A stretch of DNA of 64,000 nucleotides, taken from UBA4416 sp040387555. GTDB lineage: Bacteria; Bacteroidota; Bacteroidia; B-17B0; Aurantibacillaceae. The first letter of the stretch is position 1, and every line of letters begins with the position of its first letter. The notes beneath the pieces are model-generated. The model worked only from the letters and a program-made list of their open reading frames with translations. It was not told the DNA's origin and made no database searches. The stretch is from NCBI GenBank assembly GCA_040387555.1, contig JAZKDO010000001.1, positions 124,001-188,000 on the forward strand, in the 5' to 3' direction. The position numbers and the translations under genes were made by a program. Below, piece by piece: positions 18,629 to 27,948 of the stretch.

Positions 18629-19381
18629 ATGTGGAATATTGCATTATTAATTGGTACAGGCATCATTTGTTTGATAACAACAATAATTACTCTTGTTTTT
18701 GGAGTGATTGCTTTAGCGAATAACAAGCCTGGTAAATTTTTATGGCTCAGTGTTTTTCTAACCTCATTAATAGTATTGATTACCTGCATCTTTATCGGTG
18801 TGAGAAAGGCAGCCCACACTGTACAAGAGTTTGCGGAAAATACAACAGGGCAATTTGAGCAATATGCAGATAGTTTATCAGGGAGCCAGGCAAACAGCAA
18901 TGTTGAAAAACATGAAATTAGTCCTTCCAGTGCGCAAATTAAAACATTGAAAAGTTATTTATCACCTAACATTATAAATAATGAACCTGAAGAATTCTAT
19001 TCTTATGCAGGCTTTAATGATTATTACCGTTATCCGATACGTTACCCATTTTCCATCCACTGTATGGATTCTAAAGGTTATGGCGAATTATACAATGAAG
19101 TCGATGTTTCCCGCTTTGACGAAAATGATAATGGAGAGATTTTTTCAGGCATCAGTGATATTAATAAAATAGCATTCGATAAAAATTATCTGTTAATTGA
19201 ACAGGCATTAAGCTCAACACGAACTGATAAACTCATCAATCATTATATCTTATTTAATTTTGAAACTGAGAAAAAAGAGGAAGTGCCTTCTTTACAAAAA
19301 CTACTTCAGTTAGCTAAATCAAAAGGCTATACCGGATGTGATTCACTAATGACTTTAGAGCAATACTATAATTTGTTTTAG
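18629..19381 (+). CDS. two-helix membrane protein of unknown function
   Basis: This 250-residue protein starts with two adjacent transmembrane helices (about residues 4-30 and 37-58) joined by a short turn with a Lys. A polar, probably soluble domain of some 180 residues follows, rich in Tyr, Asp and Asn (YAGFNDYYRYPIRYPFSIHC), without a motif I can name. It starts two bases after the carboxylase beta subunit stop, so it is likely translated from the same message, yet nothing suggests a role in that enzyme. It is convergent with the M28 peptidase gene, leaving only two bases. It is a real gene by its length, hydrophobic pattern and spacing, but its function is unknown. Confidence 0.65.
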   Translation: MWNIALLIGTGIICLITTIITLVFGVIALANNKPGKFLWLSVFLTSLIVLITCIFIGVRKAAHTVQEFAENTTGQFEQYADSLSGSQANSNVEKHEISPSSAQIKTLKSYLSPNIINNEPEEFYSYAGFNDYYRYPIRYPFSIHCMDSKGYGELYNEVDVSRFDENDNGEIFSGISDINKIAFDKNYLLIEQALSSTRTDKLINHYILFNFETEKKEEVPSLQKLLQLAKSKGYTGCDSLMTLEQYYNLF

Positions 19382-19383
19382 CA

Positions 19384-20532
19384 TTAGAGCTTTTCGGTAA
19401 ACTCAATGAGTAGCTTACAAACTTCGGAATATTTCGTAAGCGGTAAGGTTTTTTCTACATCATATATATCATGGTAAGCTTGTATACCACCCATAGTATA
19501 TATAAAGAAACTTGGCACACCTAACTCGGTAAACCAATAGTGATCGCTATTTGCTGCTTTACCACGCTGTTTAATCTGCTTCAGATAATTTTTTTCAGTA
19601 TTGATGCTATTCAATTTCTCAAACTGTTCTTTAAAAACAGTCGCATTCACCACCATGATGCCGTCATCACCGGTTCCTAATAAATCAAGGTTAGTGAGGA
19701 ATTTAATTTTTGTTAACGTGAATAAAGGATTGTTCGCAAAATATTTTGAACCTAATAATCCAGCTTCTTCTCCACTAAAGAAAATAAAAGCTACTGAATA
19801 TTTGGAAGGATGTTTGCTGTAATACTTTGCAAGGTTCAATAATACACTCACTCCACTGGCGTTATCATTGGCGCCCGGAAAATAAGTTTCATTTCCCATC
19901 ATACCAAGATGATCATAGTGAGCCGTAAACACGATAAAGCTATCAGGATGTTGTGTGCCTTTAATATAACCGCAAAGGTTTTGACATTTGAAATCACGAA
20001 TTAATTTATTTTCAAAAATAATATCAATCGTTTTTAATTCGTTAGGAAAAGAATCTTTTAATAATTCAATAATAGTCTTGTCCTCTGCATCTGACTCAAC
20101 TGTATAGGTCAATTTTTTTTTCAATTTCACCTGCAGGGGTACTTCCTTTCTTCCGTCAGTTGCTTTATAAGTAACGCTGTCTGTTTTAAATAATTGAAAC
20201 CCCTCCTTAGTTGTTTTCGCAGTAGGATAAACCAAGTAGTGCATTCCGGGCGTTAATTTTTTACCGTTTAAGACCACCGACATTTTACCAGGAAATGTAT
20301 TGACACGAAAGTTATAATACTGTGAATAAGACGTGCCGAACTTAACCAGCCCAACTGATTTCAGCTCTTTGGAAAGATAATTCGCTGCTTTATTAACGCC
20401 ATCATTCACATATCCTCGACCGGCGAATTCTTTGGAACTTAATTTTCGTATAACCTTTCTGGCGTAAGCTGTATCCTGACTAAAGAGTTGAATGGATACT
20501 GAAAAAAATAAAATGAGTACAATGTGTTTCAT
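19384..20532 (-). CDS. secreted M28-family zinc aminopeptidase
   Basis: This is an exported metallopeptidase with two co-catalytic zinc ions. The M28 ligand and catalytic blocks are present: FTAHYDHLG (His, with catalytic Asp two residues on), GANDNASGVS (bridging Asp), FFSGEEAGLLGS (Glu-Glu), LTNLDLLG (Asp) and, near the end, a His in the AYHDIYD block. A signal peptide (MKHIVLILFFSVSIQLFS) begins at ATG 20532. The in-frame ATG at 20553 adds seven residues before it and is less likely. The region between about 80 and 190 resembles an inserted PA-like or linker domain. It probably digests peptides for nutrition. It does not carry a T9SS sorting domain. Confidence 0.85.
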   Translation of the reverse strand: MKHIVLILFFSVSIQLFSQDTAYARKVIRKLSSKEFAGRGYVNDGVNKAANYLSKELKSVGLVKFGTSYSQYYNFRVNTFPGKMSVVLNGKKLTPGMHYLVYPTAKTTKEGFQLFKTDSVTYKATDGRKEVPLQVKLKKKLTYTVESDAEDKTIIELLKDSFPNELKTIDIIFENKLIRDFKCQNLCGYIKGTQHPDSFIVFTAHYDHLGMMGNETYFPGANDNASGVSVLLNLAKYYSKHPSKYSVAFIFFSGEEAGLLGSKYFANNPLFTLTKIKFLTNLDLLGTGDDGIMVVNATVFKEQFEKLNSINTEKNYLKQIKQRGKAANSDHYWFTELGVPSFFIYTMGGIQAYHDIYDVEKTLPLTKYSEVCKLLIEFTEKL

Positions 20533-20572
20533 AGAAAATAAAAGCTTCCACATTCTTAAAAAAAATTGGAGT

Positions 20573-21136
20573 TTAAGAAAAACGTTTTTTAGCTAATGAA
20601 ACCCAAGTCTTCACTACTTCCTGATCTTCTTTCCACATATAAATAGACTCCAAACCTTTCATATAATTATTAAGTTCCTCCATAGAGTTAGTGGTATTTA
20701 TTTGTTCAATAGCAATATTATATTCCGTAGCGTTTGAAGCAAACAATTCATTAATGAATCTGAATTTATCATTAATGTTGACGGTCATTTTTGGTAATTC
20801 TTTTACATCGGGTTTTACTGAACTGGATTGTGGAATAGCTTTTTCCTGAATAGCTTCATTAATAACCTGTTCCGTCATAGGCTCTATGATGGCCGTTTTT
20901 TCTTCTGGGGTTGGAACATTCATCAGTTTGATGTGCAGGTTCAGATCCGGAGAAATATCTTTATGCTCTTTCAATACAAGGTATGCCGAAACCAGTTTAT
21001 TGGACGTATGAATTGCAGTATGCAACTGCTCGGCATATTGCGTGCTTGGAGAAGGATGTTTTTCAAATTTATCAATAGCTATTTTTAGTTCCTGTAAAGA
21101 GGAATGAAGCTGTTTTTGTAAAATATCCGTTTGCAT
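20573..21136 (-). CDS. conserved hypothetical protein, helical
   Basis: This 187-residue protein is soluble and probably cytoplasmic, with no signal peptide. The N-terminal 60 residues are helical (LQKQLHSSLQELKIAIDKFE) and are followed by a Pro/Glu-rich linker. The C-terminal 70 residues (NINDKFRFINELFASNATEYN ... YMWKEDQEVVKTW) form a compact motif that I believe recurs in Bacteroidota hypothetical proteins, though I know no function for it. It lies 40 bp upstream of the M28 peptidase gene on the same strand and is divergent from tdk. The ATG at 21136 is the only good start. Confidence 0.6.
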   Translation of the reverse strand: MQTDILQKQLHSSLQELKIAIDKFEKHPSPSTQYAEQLHTAIHTSNKLVSAYLVLKEHKDISPDLNLHIKLMNVPTPEEKTAIIEPMTEQVINEAIQEKAIPQSSSVKPDVKELPKMTVNINDKFRFINELFASNATEYNIAIEQINTTNSMEELNNYMKGLESIYMWKEDQEVVKTWVSLAKKRFS

Positions 21137-21220
21137 AATGTGAATAATTAAGAATTAAAAATACCGCATTTTAAAGATACATAGTTTATTTTTAGATTTT
21201 GTTATCAATATCTAATAAAC

Positions 21221-21796
21221 ATGTTCTTAGAAAACATTAAACATAGTGTAAGTCGCAAAGGGTGGATCGAAGTGGTTTGTGGCTCTATGTTTTCAGGAAA
21301 AACAGAAGAATTGATTCGAAGATTAAGAAGGGCTCAGTTTGCCAAGCAAAAAGTAGAAATTTTTAAGCCCCTAATTGATACGCGTTACCATGAATTAAAA
21401 GTTGTTTCGCATCAGGGGAATGAAATTCACAGCACTCCTGTTCCTTCAAGTTCAAATATTTTATTACTAGCTAATGATGTGGATGTGGTTGGCATCGATG
21501 AAGCGCAATTTTTTGATATGGAATTAGTAAACGTGTGTAACCAGCTTGCAGATAGTGGCATTCGTGTGATTGTGGCAGGCCTCGACATGGATTTTAAGGG
21601 TCAGCCATTTGGCCCAATGCCAGGTTTACTGGCGGTTGCCGAATACGTGACTAAAGTACATGCCATTTGCATGCACTGCGGAAGTCTGGCACACATCTCT
21701 CATCGTACCACTAATGAAACCAGCTTGGTTCTCCTGGGGGAAACAGATAGTTACGAGCCGCTTTGCCGCGATTGCTATAACGATTCCAATAATTAA
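21221..21796 (+). CDS. tdk: thymidine kinase
   Basis: This is a type II (TK1-like) thymidine kinase, which phosphorylates thymidine with ATP in the pyrimidine salvage route in the cytoplasm. Visible motifs are the P-loop GSMFSGKT (residues 21-28), the DEAQFF block (GIDEAQFFD), GLDMDFKGQPFGP, and the zinc-binding cysteines CMHCG and CRDC near the C-terminus. The length of 191 residues is standard. The start is an ATG with no Shine-Dalgarno, as usual in this phylum. It is monocistronic and convergent with the acetyltransferase gene, leaving six bases between stops. Confidence 0.95.
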   Translation: MFLENIKHSVSRKGWIEVVCGSMFSGKTEELIRRLRRAQFAKQKVEIFKPLIDTRYHELKVVSHQGNEIHSTPVPSSSNILLLANDVDVVGIDEAQFFDMELVNVCNQLADSGIRVIVAGLDMDFKGQPFGPMPGLLAVAEYVTKVHAICMHCGSLAHISHRTTNETSLVLLGETDSYEPLCRDCYNDSNN

Positions 21797-21802
21797 AAGA
21801 AA

Positions 21803-22348
21803 TTAATTCTTGTTTTTACCTTCGACCCACTGCTGTTTTTCAATACAGTAAACAAAATTCAAACGGTTAGCTTCACCGTAATACTCCATTTCAATTTCAT
21901 TAATTTTTTTAGCGTTTAATTTTTCAATCGCTTTTTGAGAACGCACATTAGTTGCTCCAATATGGAAAATGACACGATCCACAAATTGAAAAGCATGTTT
22001 GAGCATTAATAATTTTAGTGCTGGATTGTAACTTCCGCCCCAGTGGTCTCTAGCCAAAAAAGTATAACCAATAGCTACAGATTTTTTCTTTTCATCCAAC
22101 TCATAATACCGTGAACTGCCGATGGGTAAATTGCTTTGACGGTCATAAACTATAAATGCTGATTTGGATTCCATGGCGCCTTTAAAGAAAGTTGTAAATA
22201 CATCTTTTTTATAACGATCGGGATTTGGATGCTGTTCCCAAATCAATGGATCGGAAGCGATTTCATATAAAGCTTCAAAATCTTCATCCTTTAGTGGTTG
22301 AACTTTTATAAGTTCATTTTCAAGTATAGGTTGTAAATCAAATAGCAT
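21803..22348 (-). CDS. GNAT-family N-acetyltransferase (RimJ/RimL-like)
   Basis: This 181-residue enzyme of the Acetyltransf_3 (RimJ/RimL-like) group is expected to transfer acetyl from acetyl-CoA to an amino group. It shows the opening LQPLKDEDFEALYEIASDP and the acceptor strand pattern SVAIGYTFLARDHWGGSYNPALK, where the acetyl-CoA loop should lie. The late NVRSQKAIEKLNAKK motif, typical of the last helix, is also present. The substrate (protein N-terminus, antibiotic or other amine) cannot be predicted. It follows the alpha/beta hydrolase gene at ten bases, so the two may share a transcript with the adenine deaminase gene. Confidence 0.85.
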   Translation of the reverse strand: MLFDLQPILENELIKVQPLKDEDFEALYEIASDPLIWEQHPNPDRYKKDVFTTFFKGAMESKSAFIVYDRQSNLPIGSSRYYELDEKKKSVAIGYTFLARDHWGGSYNPALKLLMLKHAFQFVDRVIFHIGATNVRSQKAIEKLNAKKINEIEMEYYGEANRLNFVYCIEKQQWVEGKNKN

Positions 22349-22358
22349 TACGGCAGTA

Positions 22359-23231
22359 TCATTTTTTAATTTTGGTTATCATCTCATTAACTTCATCAAT
22401 TACTAAAGAGGGCTCATCCAGTTCAATAAAATGGCCGCTCTTGAATGTAGAAACTATTTTTGTTTGAGTATTAATGCTTTTCCATTTCTCAAAATAATTT
22501 AATCGGTATTCCATTTCATTGTCGATATAATCATTATCTGCATCAACTTTTCTTGCAATCAGAATGGTGATTGGAATGGTAGTAGGCAATTTCAAATTTT
22601 TTACGATCCGCTGATTTGTAGAAAATCCTGCACTGTCAAAATCAAAACACTGTTTTGATTCAGCATGGTGACCTTTTGTTTTCCCCTCTATTTTTAGATA
22701 ACTTTTAAATTCATCCCGAAACACCACCTTGTCAGAATCATTTCTAATCTCCAATCCATTTTTAAATTCATATTCATGAGCAGGTTCTACAAACACCATT
22801 CCTGAAACCATATCTGGATACATGTTAGTAAAACATCGCATAATGTATCCGCCAAGAGACTGACCCACTAAAATATATGGTGGTTTAATATTTTCTTTAA
22901 CCAATAACTCATGAAGTTCAAATGCCATTGTATCAACGCGTCGTTCATTTCTTATCATTTCTGATTGCCCCAGACCTGCGCGATCATAAGCAAAGATCTG
23001 GCTTGTCTTTTTTAATTTATTGTAAACTTTCCTGAAATCTTTTTGCGTTCTTCCTTTTCCGGCTATAAATACAATGGTTGGCTCACCATGTCCCTGGACT
23101 AATACATACTGCTTTTTTCCGCGGAGGTATGCAAAATAACCTTGGTCGCCTTCTGAAAATATCCAGGAAGAAAAGCTAATAAAAACCGTGCTTAAAATTA
23201 GTAATTTGAGTATGATGTTAAATCTATTCAT
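22359..23231 (-). CDS. exported alpha/beta hydrolase
   Basis: This 290-residue serine hydrolase has an N-terminal hydrophobic export or anchor segment (FNIILKLLILSTVFISFSSWIF). The fold is shown by IFAYDRAGLGQSE, the nucleophile elbow GQSLGGY and the late His in KSGHFIELDEP. The acid residue probably lies in the strand around ILIARKVDADND. Its start codon overlaps the stop of the adenine deaminase gene by one base (TAATG), which suggests translational coupling. Nothing indicates a substrate, and the partnership with a purine deaminase looks incidental. Confidence 0.82.
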   Translation of the reverse strand: MNRFNIILKLLILSTVFISFSSWIFSEGDQGYFAYLRGKKQYVLVQGHGEPTIVFIAGKGRTQKDFRKVYNKLKKTSQIFAYDRAGLGQSEMIRNERRVDTMAFELHELLVKENIKPPYILVGQSLGGYIMRCFTNMYPDMVSGMVFVEPAHEYEFKNGLEIRNDSDKVVFRDEFKSYLKIEGKTKGHHAESKQCFDFDSAGFSTNQRIVKNLKLPTTIPITILIARKVDADNDYIDNEMEYRLNYFEKWKSINTQTKIVSTFKSGHFIELDEPSLVIDEVNEMITKIKK

Positions 23232-24859
23232 TAACTCACAAACACATCCGTAAATTCAAAGCTCTTTCCATTAAACAAACCCATATCGCTCAACTTTAAT
23301 TGCGGAATAACCAACAATGCCATAAAAGATAAACTCATATAAGGAGCTCTTAATTTACTTCCAAGCTCTTTAGCCCTACGATCTAATTTTGTATACGCTT
23401 CGGCTACTTCTTCCGCCGGCTGATTAGTCATTATACCCGCAATTGGCAATGGTAAAGCGATGTGTTCATTCCCATTCGCCAAGGAAATTCCTCCTTTGGC
23501 TTGAATAATCAAATTAACCGCGGAACACATATCTTCATCATTTGTTCCTACCACTACTATATTATGGCAGTCATGTGCTACACAACTGGCAATAGCGCCT
23601 GAGTTCAATCCGATGTTCTTAATAAAAGCCAAGGCAATAGGCGAATCGTTATACCTGTTCACTACAGCAATTTTCAATATGTCATTAACTATGTTTGATT
23701 CCGCATAACCATCAACAACATGAGCGTTCGCGAAAACTTCATTCGTAATTAATTGTCCTTCCAATACTTCAATTACTCTAATGGTTTCACTTTCAGTTTT
23801 GATTTTGAAATCACCTGATTGCTTTAAACTACAATTAAAATTATTAACCACAGGGGCATTTAAAATCGGGATTAAAGACCTTCCATTTTCAGCAACTACT
23901 GTACCTTTAATATAGGTTTTTAAAATATTAAAATTATCAATGGAATCTATTTCGATAAAATCAGCAGCATCGCCAACCTGTAAAAGACCAACCGGTAATT
24001 TATAATGCTTTGCTACATTATATGAAGATGCTCTTAATACATTATACAAATCATGCCCTTTTTCCAATGCACGTTTCACATGTTGATTGATATGACCTTC
24101 TATTAAATTATCAGGGTGTTTGTCATCGCAACAAAACATAATTTGTTCAGGAAAATGATCAAGTAATGGAATGAGCGTTTCGAAATTTTTAGCAGCACTT
24201 CCTTCTCTGATCATTATTTTAACACCATGCTTTAATTTTTCCAAAGCCTCTTCATACATAAAACATTCATGATCGGTTGAAATACCGGCATCAAAATAGG
24301 TTCTCATATCTTCACCCATTAAACCAGGAGCGTGGCCATCAACAACCTTGTTGTGTTTTTGGGCTGAAGCCAATTTTTTTAAAACCTCATCGTCTTTGAA
24401 AATAACTCCTGGGAAATTCATCATTTCGGCCAGGTAAACAATTTCTTGTCTTGCTAATAATTTGTCAATATCATCAGAATCAATCACAGCTCCCGCAGTT
24501 TCAAAATTAGTAGCTGGAACGCAGGATGGTGCACCGAAATAAAAATGAAAAGGAACTTGTTTTGCGTTATCAATCATATATTCCACACCCGCTACTCCAA
24601 GTACGTTAGCAATTTCATGCGGATCAGATATAGTTCCGACAGTTCCATGTGTTACTGCAATGCGGGCAAATTCAGTAGGAACAAGCATACTGCTTTCTAC
24701 ATGCACATGCGCATCTATGAATCCAGGTAAAATATAAGTAGAAAGTGTCTCTGAAATTTTAGTAATGGAACTGATGTTTCCATTTTCAATAACAACCTCA
24801 GACGGATAAATATCCTTTGCCACAAGATCAATAAGATTAGATTTAATAATAAAGTTCAT
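23231..24859 (-). CDS. ade: adenine deaminase
   Basis: Ade converts adenine to hypoxanthine and ammonia in purine salvage, using a binuclear metal centre in an amidohydrolase barrel. Its hallmark motifs are IDAHVHVESSML with the HxH metal pair, TVGTISDPHEIANVLG, DGHAPGL and DHECFMYEEA. In the C-terminal domain the Ade-specific SCVAHDCHNIVVVGTNDEDM and GGISLANG are present. At 542 residues it is close to the family norm. The ATG at 24859 gives a normal amidohydrolase opening. It is the first gene of an apparent three-gene minus-strand unit with the hydrolase and acetyltransferase. Confidence 0.93.
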   Translation of the reverse strand: MNFIIKSNLIDLVAKDIYPSEVVIENGNISSITKISETLSTYILPGFIDAHVHVESSMLVPTEFARIAVTHGTVGTISDPHEIANVLGVAGVEYMIDNAKQVPFHFYFGAPSCVPATNFETAGAVIDSDDIDKLLARQEIVYLAEMMNFPGVIFKDDEVLKKLASAQKHNKVVDGHAPGLMGEDMRTYFDAGISTDHECFMYEEALEKLKHGVKIMIREGSAAKNFETLIPLLDHFPEQIMFCCDDKHPDNLIEGHINQHVKRALEKGHDLYNVLRASSYNVAKHYKLPVGLLQVGDAADFIEIDSIDNFNILKTYIKGTVVAENGRSLIPILNAPVVNNFNCSLKQSGDFKIKTESETIRVIEVLEGQLITNEVFANAHVVDGYAESNIVNDILKIAVVNRYNDSPIALAFIKNIGLNSGAIASCVAHDCHNIVVVGTNDEDMCSAVNLIIQAKGGISLANGNEHIALPLPIAGIMTNQPAEEVAEAYTKLDRRAKELGSKLRAPYMSLSFMALLVIPQLKLSDMGLFNGKSFEFTDVFVS

Positions 24860-24936
24860 TGAATATGTTTTGAATCAAAGTGAAAGAAGCTAATATTAAA
24901 ATCTACGACATTCACAATATCAGCTGGAATATCAAT

Positions 24937-26220
24937 TTACTCTTTAATCCCCAGTTTATTTGAATACTTTTTATGAAGGTCGTTCTGAAAATTAGTTAGC
25001 GAAATACTTCTACCATTGATGTAAGCCAAAATAATTTTATTAGTTTTCATATCTAAAATATCTCCTTCAGACACGACAATAGAAGCAAGTTTTCCAACCT
25101 CAATACTACCTATCCATTGATCAACGCCAAGTATTTTCGCACTACTTAATGTGACACTCTGCAAGGCCTGTTCTTTGGTTAATCCATAAGCCGCAGCAGT
25201 TCCTGCTAAAAACGCTATGTTACGAGCGTTCATAGCTTCCATATCACCTTGGTTTTGAAGACAAAACATAACTGAATCTTTTTGCAACAAGTATGGCAAT
25301 TTATAAATCAAATCAGTTTCAGCTTCCGGCAAATCCGGAAGGTCGTGCAGACGATTTAACATCACCGGAATGTTATTCTCTCTTAAAAGTTTTGTGATCT
25401 TGTAACTGTCTTTGCCTCCAATCAGTACCATTTTCTTAATATTAAAATGTTTACTGAAGTTAATGGCGCTAATAATATCTTTTACATAATCTGTATGAAC
25501 GTATAAATTTTTAGTACCTTCAAAAATTCCTTTCATTGCTTCAAAGCGCAGATTTTTTTCCGTAACATTTTTTGTGTGGTAATATGCCCGTGCGTTTTCA
25601 AAAAAAGCAGATAACTCATTCAGCTGTTCTGTGTATTTTGAATTTTTTTCACTTGGCTGAGGCTCTGCCCACCAACCATGATTTTGAATAGAGTTAGGGA
25701 AATTTAAATGGATGCCATCATCTGCTTTTAGCACAGCATCTTCCCAGTTCCATCCGTCAGTTGCCATGATTGAAGACATTCCACTAATTATACCATAACG
25801 TGGGGTTGATTGAGTATATAATACGCCATTTGCTTTCACTGTTTCTAAAATTTTGCTTTCTGCATTATAAGCTATTAAACTTCGGATATGAGGATTGTAA
25901 TCTCCTACCTCTGAGTAGTCGCTCGTTTGTCTTACAGCTTCTGCCTCCTGTAATCCTAAGATACAGTTGGGGGCAATTAGTCCAGGGTAAATATGTTTAC
26001 CAGAAAGATCAATGGTGGTATCAAATTGACTGATATCAATCCTCACAACACGCGCATCTGCAACCATATCAATTTTACCATCTCTAATGGCTATCATACT
26101 GTTTTCAATAATCTGACCATTTCCAATATGAGCAGTCGCATTTTTTAACAAAATACGTTTTGTGTTTTGAGCTAATAAAGGAAAGGTTGCTATAATTAAA
26201 AACAGGAAAAATTGTTTCAT
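24937..26220 (-). CDS. secreted amidohydrolase-fold protein lacking the HxH metal motif
   Basis: This 427-residue exported protein (signal MKQFFLFLIIATFPLLA) keeps the small beta domain of imidazolonepropionase-like amidohydrolases (NATAHIGNGQIIENSMIAIRDG), the GKHIYPGLI lead-in and the typical C-terminal block (ALQSVTLSSAKILGVDQWIGSIEVGKLASIVV). Where active family members have DAHTH, it reads APNCI (residues 83-87), so both first-strand histidines are gone. Other expected ligands are also not visible; for example MVLIGGKDSYKI takes the place of a ligand strand. Bacteroidota genomes often have such a degenerate paralogue next to an active one, but no active paralogue is beside it here. It may be non-catalytic or use other residues. 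Confidence 0.78.
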   Translation of the reverse strand: MKQFFLFLIIATFPLLAQNTKRILLKNATAHIGNGQIIENSMIAIRDGKIDMVADARVVRIDISQFDTTIDLSGKHIYPGLIAPNCILGLQEAEAVRQTSDYSEVGDYNPHIRSLIAYNAESKILETVKANGVLYTQSTPRYGIISGMSSIMATDGWNWEDAVLKADDGIHLNFPNSIQNHGWWAEPQPSEKNSKYTEQLNELSAFFENARAYYHTKNVTEKNLRFEAMKGIFEGTKNLYVHTDYVKDIISAINFSKHFNIKKMVLIGGKDSYKITKLLRENNIPVMLNRLHDLPDLPEAETDLIYKLPYLLQKDSVMFCLQNQGDMEAMNARNIAFLAGTAAAYGLTKEQALQSVTLSSAKILGVDQWIGSIEVGKLASIVVSEGDILDMKTNKIILAYINGRSISLTNFQNDLHKKYSNKLGIKE

Positions 26221-26297
26221 AAAAGACAGGATTGGTGTTAGGTAAATATAGAGAAAAATAAAGTTCTAAAGCCACGCAAAAACCTTAAATTTACATC

Positions 26298-27509
26298 ATG
26301 TTCAAAAAAAATAAAAAGCAATCAAAACCGCACCGTGTCTTATTACAAGCTGTGGTTAACGCTTTACAAACTATATTTACTGACAACAAATATGCTGACA
26401 AGGTAATTGAGAAAACCTTAAAAGAAAATCCAAAATTTGGCAGTCGCGATCGTCGGTTTATTGCGGAAACGACTTATGATATTGTTCGACATTACAGGTT
26501 ATTAGCGCATTTAGCCAATACAACGGATGGCTTTTGGGATATATTAGGCACGTATTTTATCATCAGGAATTTACCAATGCCTGATGAACGTGATTTCAAA
26601 AACCTTAACGAAAAAATTATTCTTGATAAATATAAAGCTATTACAGATCAACGAATTCTTCAGGCTTACCCGGATTGGCTTTGGGATTTATGTGAAAGTG
26701 AATTAGGTAAAGAAGCCTGGGAGCAGGAAGCAAAATCTTTAAATAAACAAGCTGAAGTAGTTCTAAGAGTTAATACTCTCAAAACTAAAAGAGATATTTT
26801 AAAAAAACATTTAGCTGAACAGGAAATCGAAGTTGAATCAATAGAAGGATATGATGATGCTTTGGTGTTATTGCAAAGACAGAATTTATTTCAAAACTCT
26901 TTATTTAAATTGGGATTATTTGAATTACAGGATGCTGGCTCCCAGTCTATTTCTGAGTTTCTGAATGTGCAACCCGGCATGCGCGTGATTGATGCCTGCG
27001 CCGGTGGTGGTGGAAAAACATTACACATCGCTGCACTCATGCAGAATAAAGGGCGAATTATTTCTATGGATGTAACTCAATGGAAACTTGACGAATTAAA
27101 AAAGAGAGCTCGGCGGGCTACAGCAAGTAATGTTGAACCCCGATTAATAGAAGGAACCAAAACCATTAAGCGACTTGAAGGTACAGCAGACAGGTTATTA
27201 CTTGACGTACCTTGCAGCGGATTAGGCGTTATTAAACGTAACCCTGATGCGAAGTGGAAATTGAACACTGAATTCATAGAGCGCACAAAATTTCTTCAAC
27301 AAAAAATTTTGAGTGAATATTCAATTATGGTTAAAAAAGGTGGCGAATTAGTTTACTCCACCTGTAGTATTTTACCAAGCGAAAACCGCAAGCAGGTTGA
27401 TACATTTCTTGAAAACAACAAGGATTTTGAACTTGTGAAGGATAAAAGCATTATGCCAAGTGAAGGATTTGATGGCTTTTATATGGCTTTGATAAAACGA
27501 AAAAATTAA
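26298..27509 (+). CDS. RsmB/NOP-family 16S rRNA m5C methyltransferase
   Basis: This is a SAM-dependent RNA cytosine-C5 methyltransferase, probably acting on 16S rRNA. The N-terminal 130 residues have the NusB-like helical look of RsmB (RDRRFIAETTYDIVRHY). The catalytic domain shows GMRVIDACAGGGGKTLH (SAM motif I), DVPCSGLGVIKRNPD with the motif IV Cys, and STCSILPSENRKQV with the motif VI Cys that acts as nucleophile. The 403-residue length fits. The basic start MFKKNKKQSKPH is unusual but short. The ATG at 26298 is unambiguous. It stands 15 bases before a small conserved gene on the same strand. Confidence 0.9.
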   Translation: MFKKNKKQSKPHRVLLQAVVNALQTIFTDNKYADKVIEKTLKENPKFGSRDRRFIAETTYDIVRHYRLLAHLANTTDGFWDILGTYFIIRNLPMPDERDFKNLNEKIILDKYKAITDQRILQAYPDWLWDLCESELGKEAWEQEAKSLNKQAEVVLRVNTLKTKRDILKKHLAEQEIEVESIEGYDDALVLLQRQNLFQNSLFKLGLFELQDAGSQSISEFLNVQPGMRVIDACAGGGGKTLHIAALMQNKGRIISMDVTQWKLDELKKRARRATASNVEPRLIEGTKTIKRLEGTADRLLLDVPCSGLGVIKRNPDAKWKLNTEFIERTKFLQQKILSEYSIMVKKGGELVYSTCSILPSENRKQVDTFLENNKDFELVKDKSIMPSEGFDGFYMALIKRKN

Positions 27510-27524
27510 TAATTTTACATTTCA

Positions 27525-27944
27525 GTGACTCTTGATACTTCCACATATTCTGTAATTGAATCTCACAGCGATACAATATCCACAATTGAATTTTGGGATA
27601 ATGGAATTATTTCAATACGATTACGGGATAATGCACAGGTTGAGTTAAAGGACTCCATGAAGCAACATTCATTTCTTAAAGCAAGATACGACGGAGTAAA
27701 CAAACATATCATATTGGTAGAATCAGGCATTTACACAACTATATCAAAAGAAGCTAGGGAGTTTGGGACCAGACCAGAATCAAATGAAATGACCCTTGCT
27801 ACAGCTGTGATAGTAAAATCTTTAGCTCATCGAATTATCATTAATTTTATTATCAATGTTACTAACCAACAAAAAATGAAAATGCGCATGTTTGAAGACA
27901 GGCAAAAAGCAATCAACTGGTTATTATCATTTAAAAACACATAA
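27525..27944 (+). CDS. conserved hypothetical protein (STAS/SpoIIAA-like or DUF7793-like)
   Basis: This 139-residue soluble protein begins with a GTG and has the pattern IEFWDNGIISIRLRDNAQVEL, then KARYDGVNKHIILVESG and a C-terminal KMRMFEDRQKAINWLLSF. This resembles small Bacteroidota proteins of the STAS/SpoIIAA-like type, in which a beta-sheet domain ends with the phrase E..A..WL. That similarity is from memory, so it is only a suggestion. It sits 15 bp after the rRNA methyltransferase gene and just before the rhodanese gene, so the three may form one transcription unit. Confidence 0.6.
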   Translation: MTLDTSTYSVIESHSDTISTIEFWDNGIISIRLRDNAQVELKDSMKQHSFLKARYDGVNKHIILVESGIYTTISKEAREFGTRPESNEMTLATAVIVKSLAHRIIINFIINVTNQQKMKMRMFEDRQKAINWLLSFKNT

Positions 27945-27948
27945 CGAT

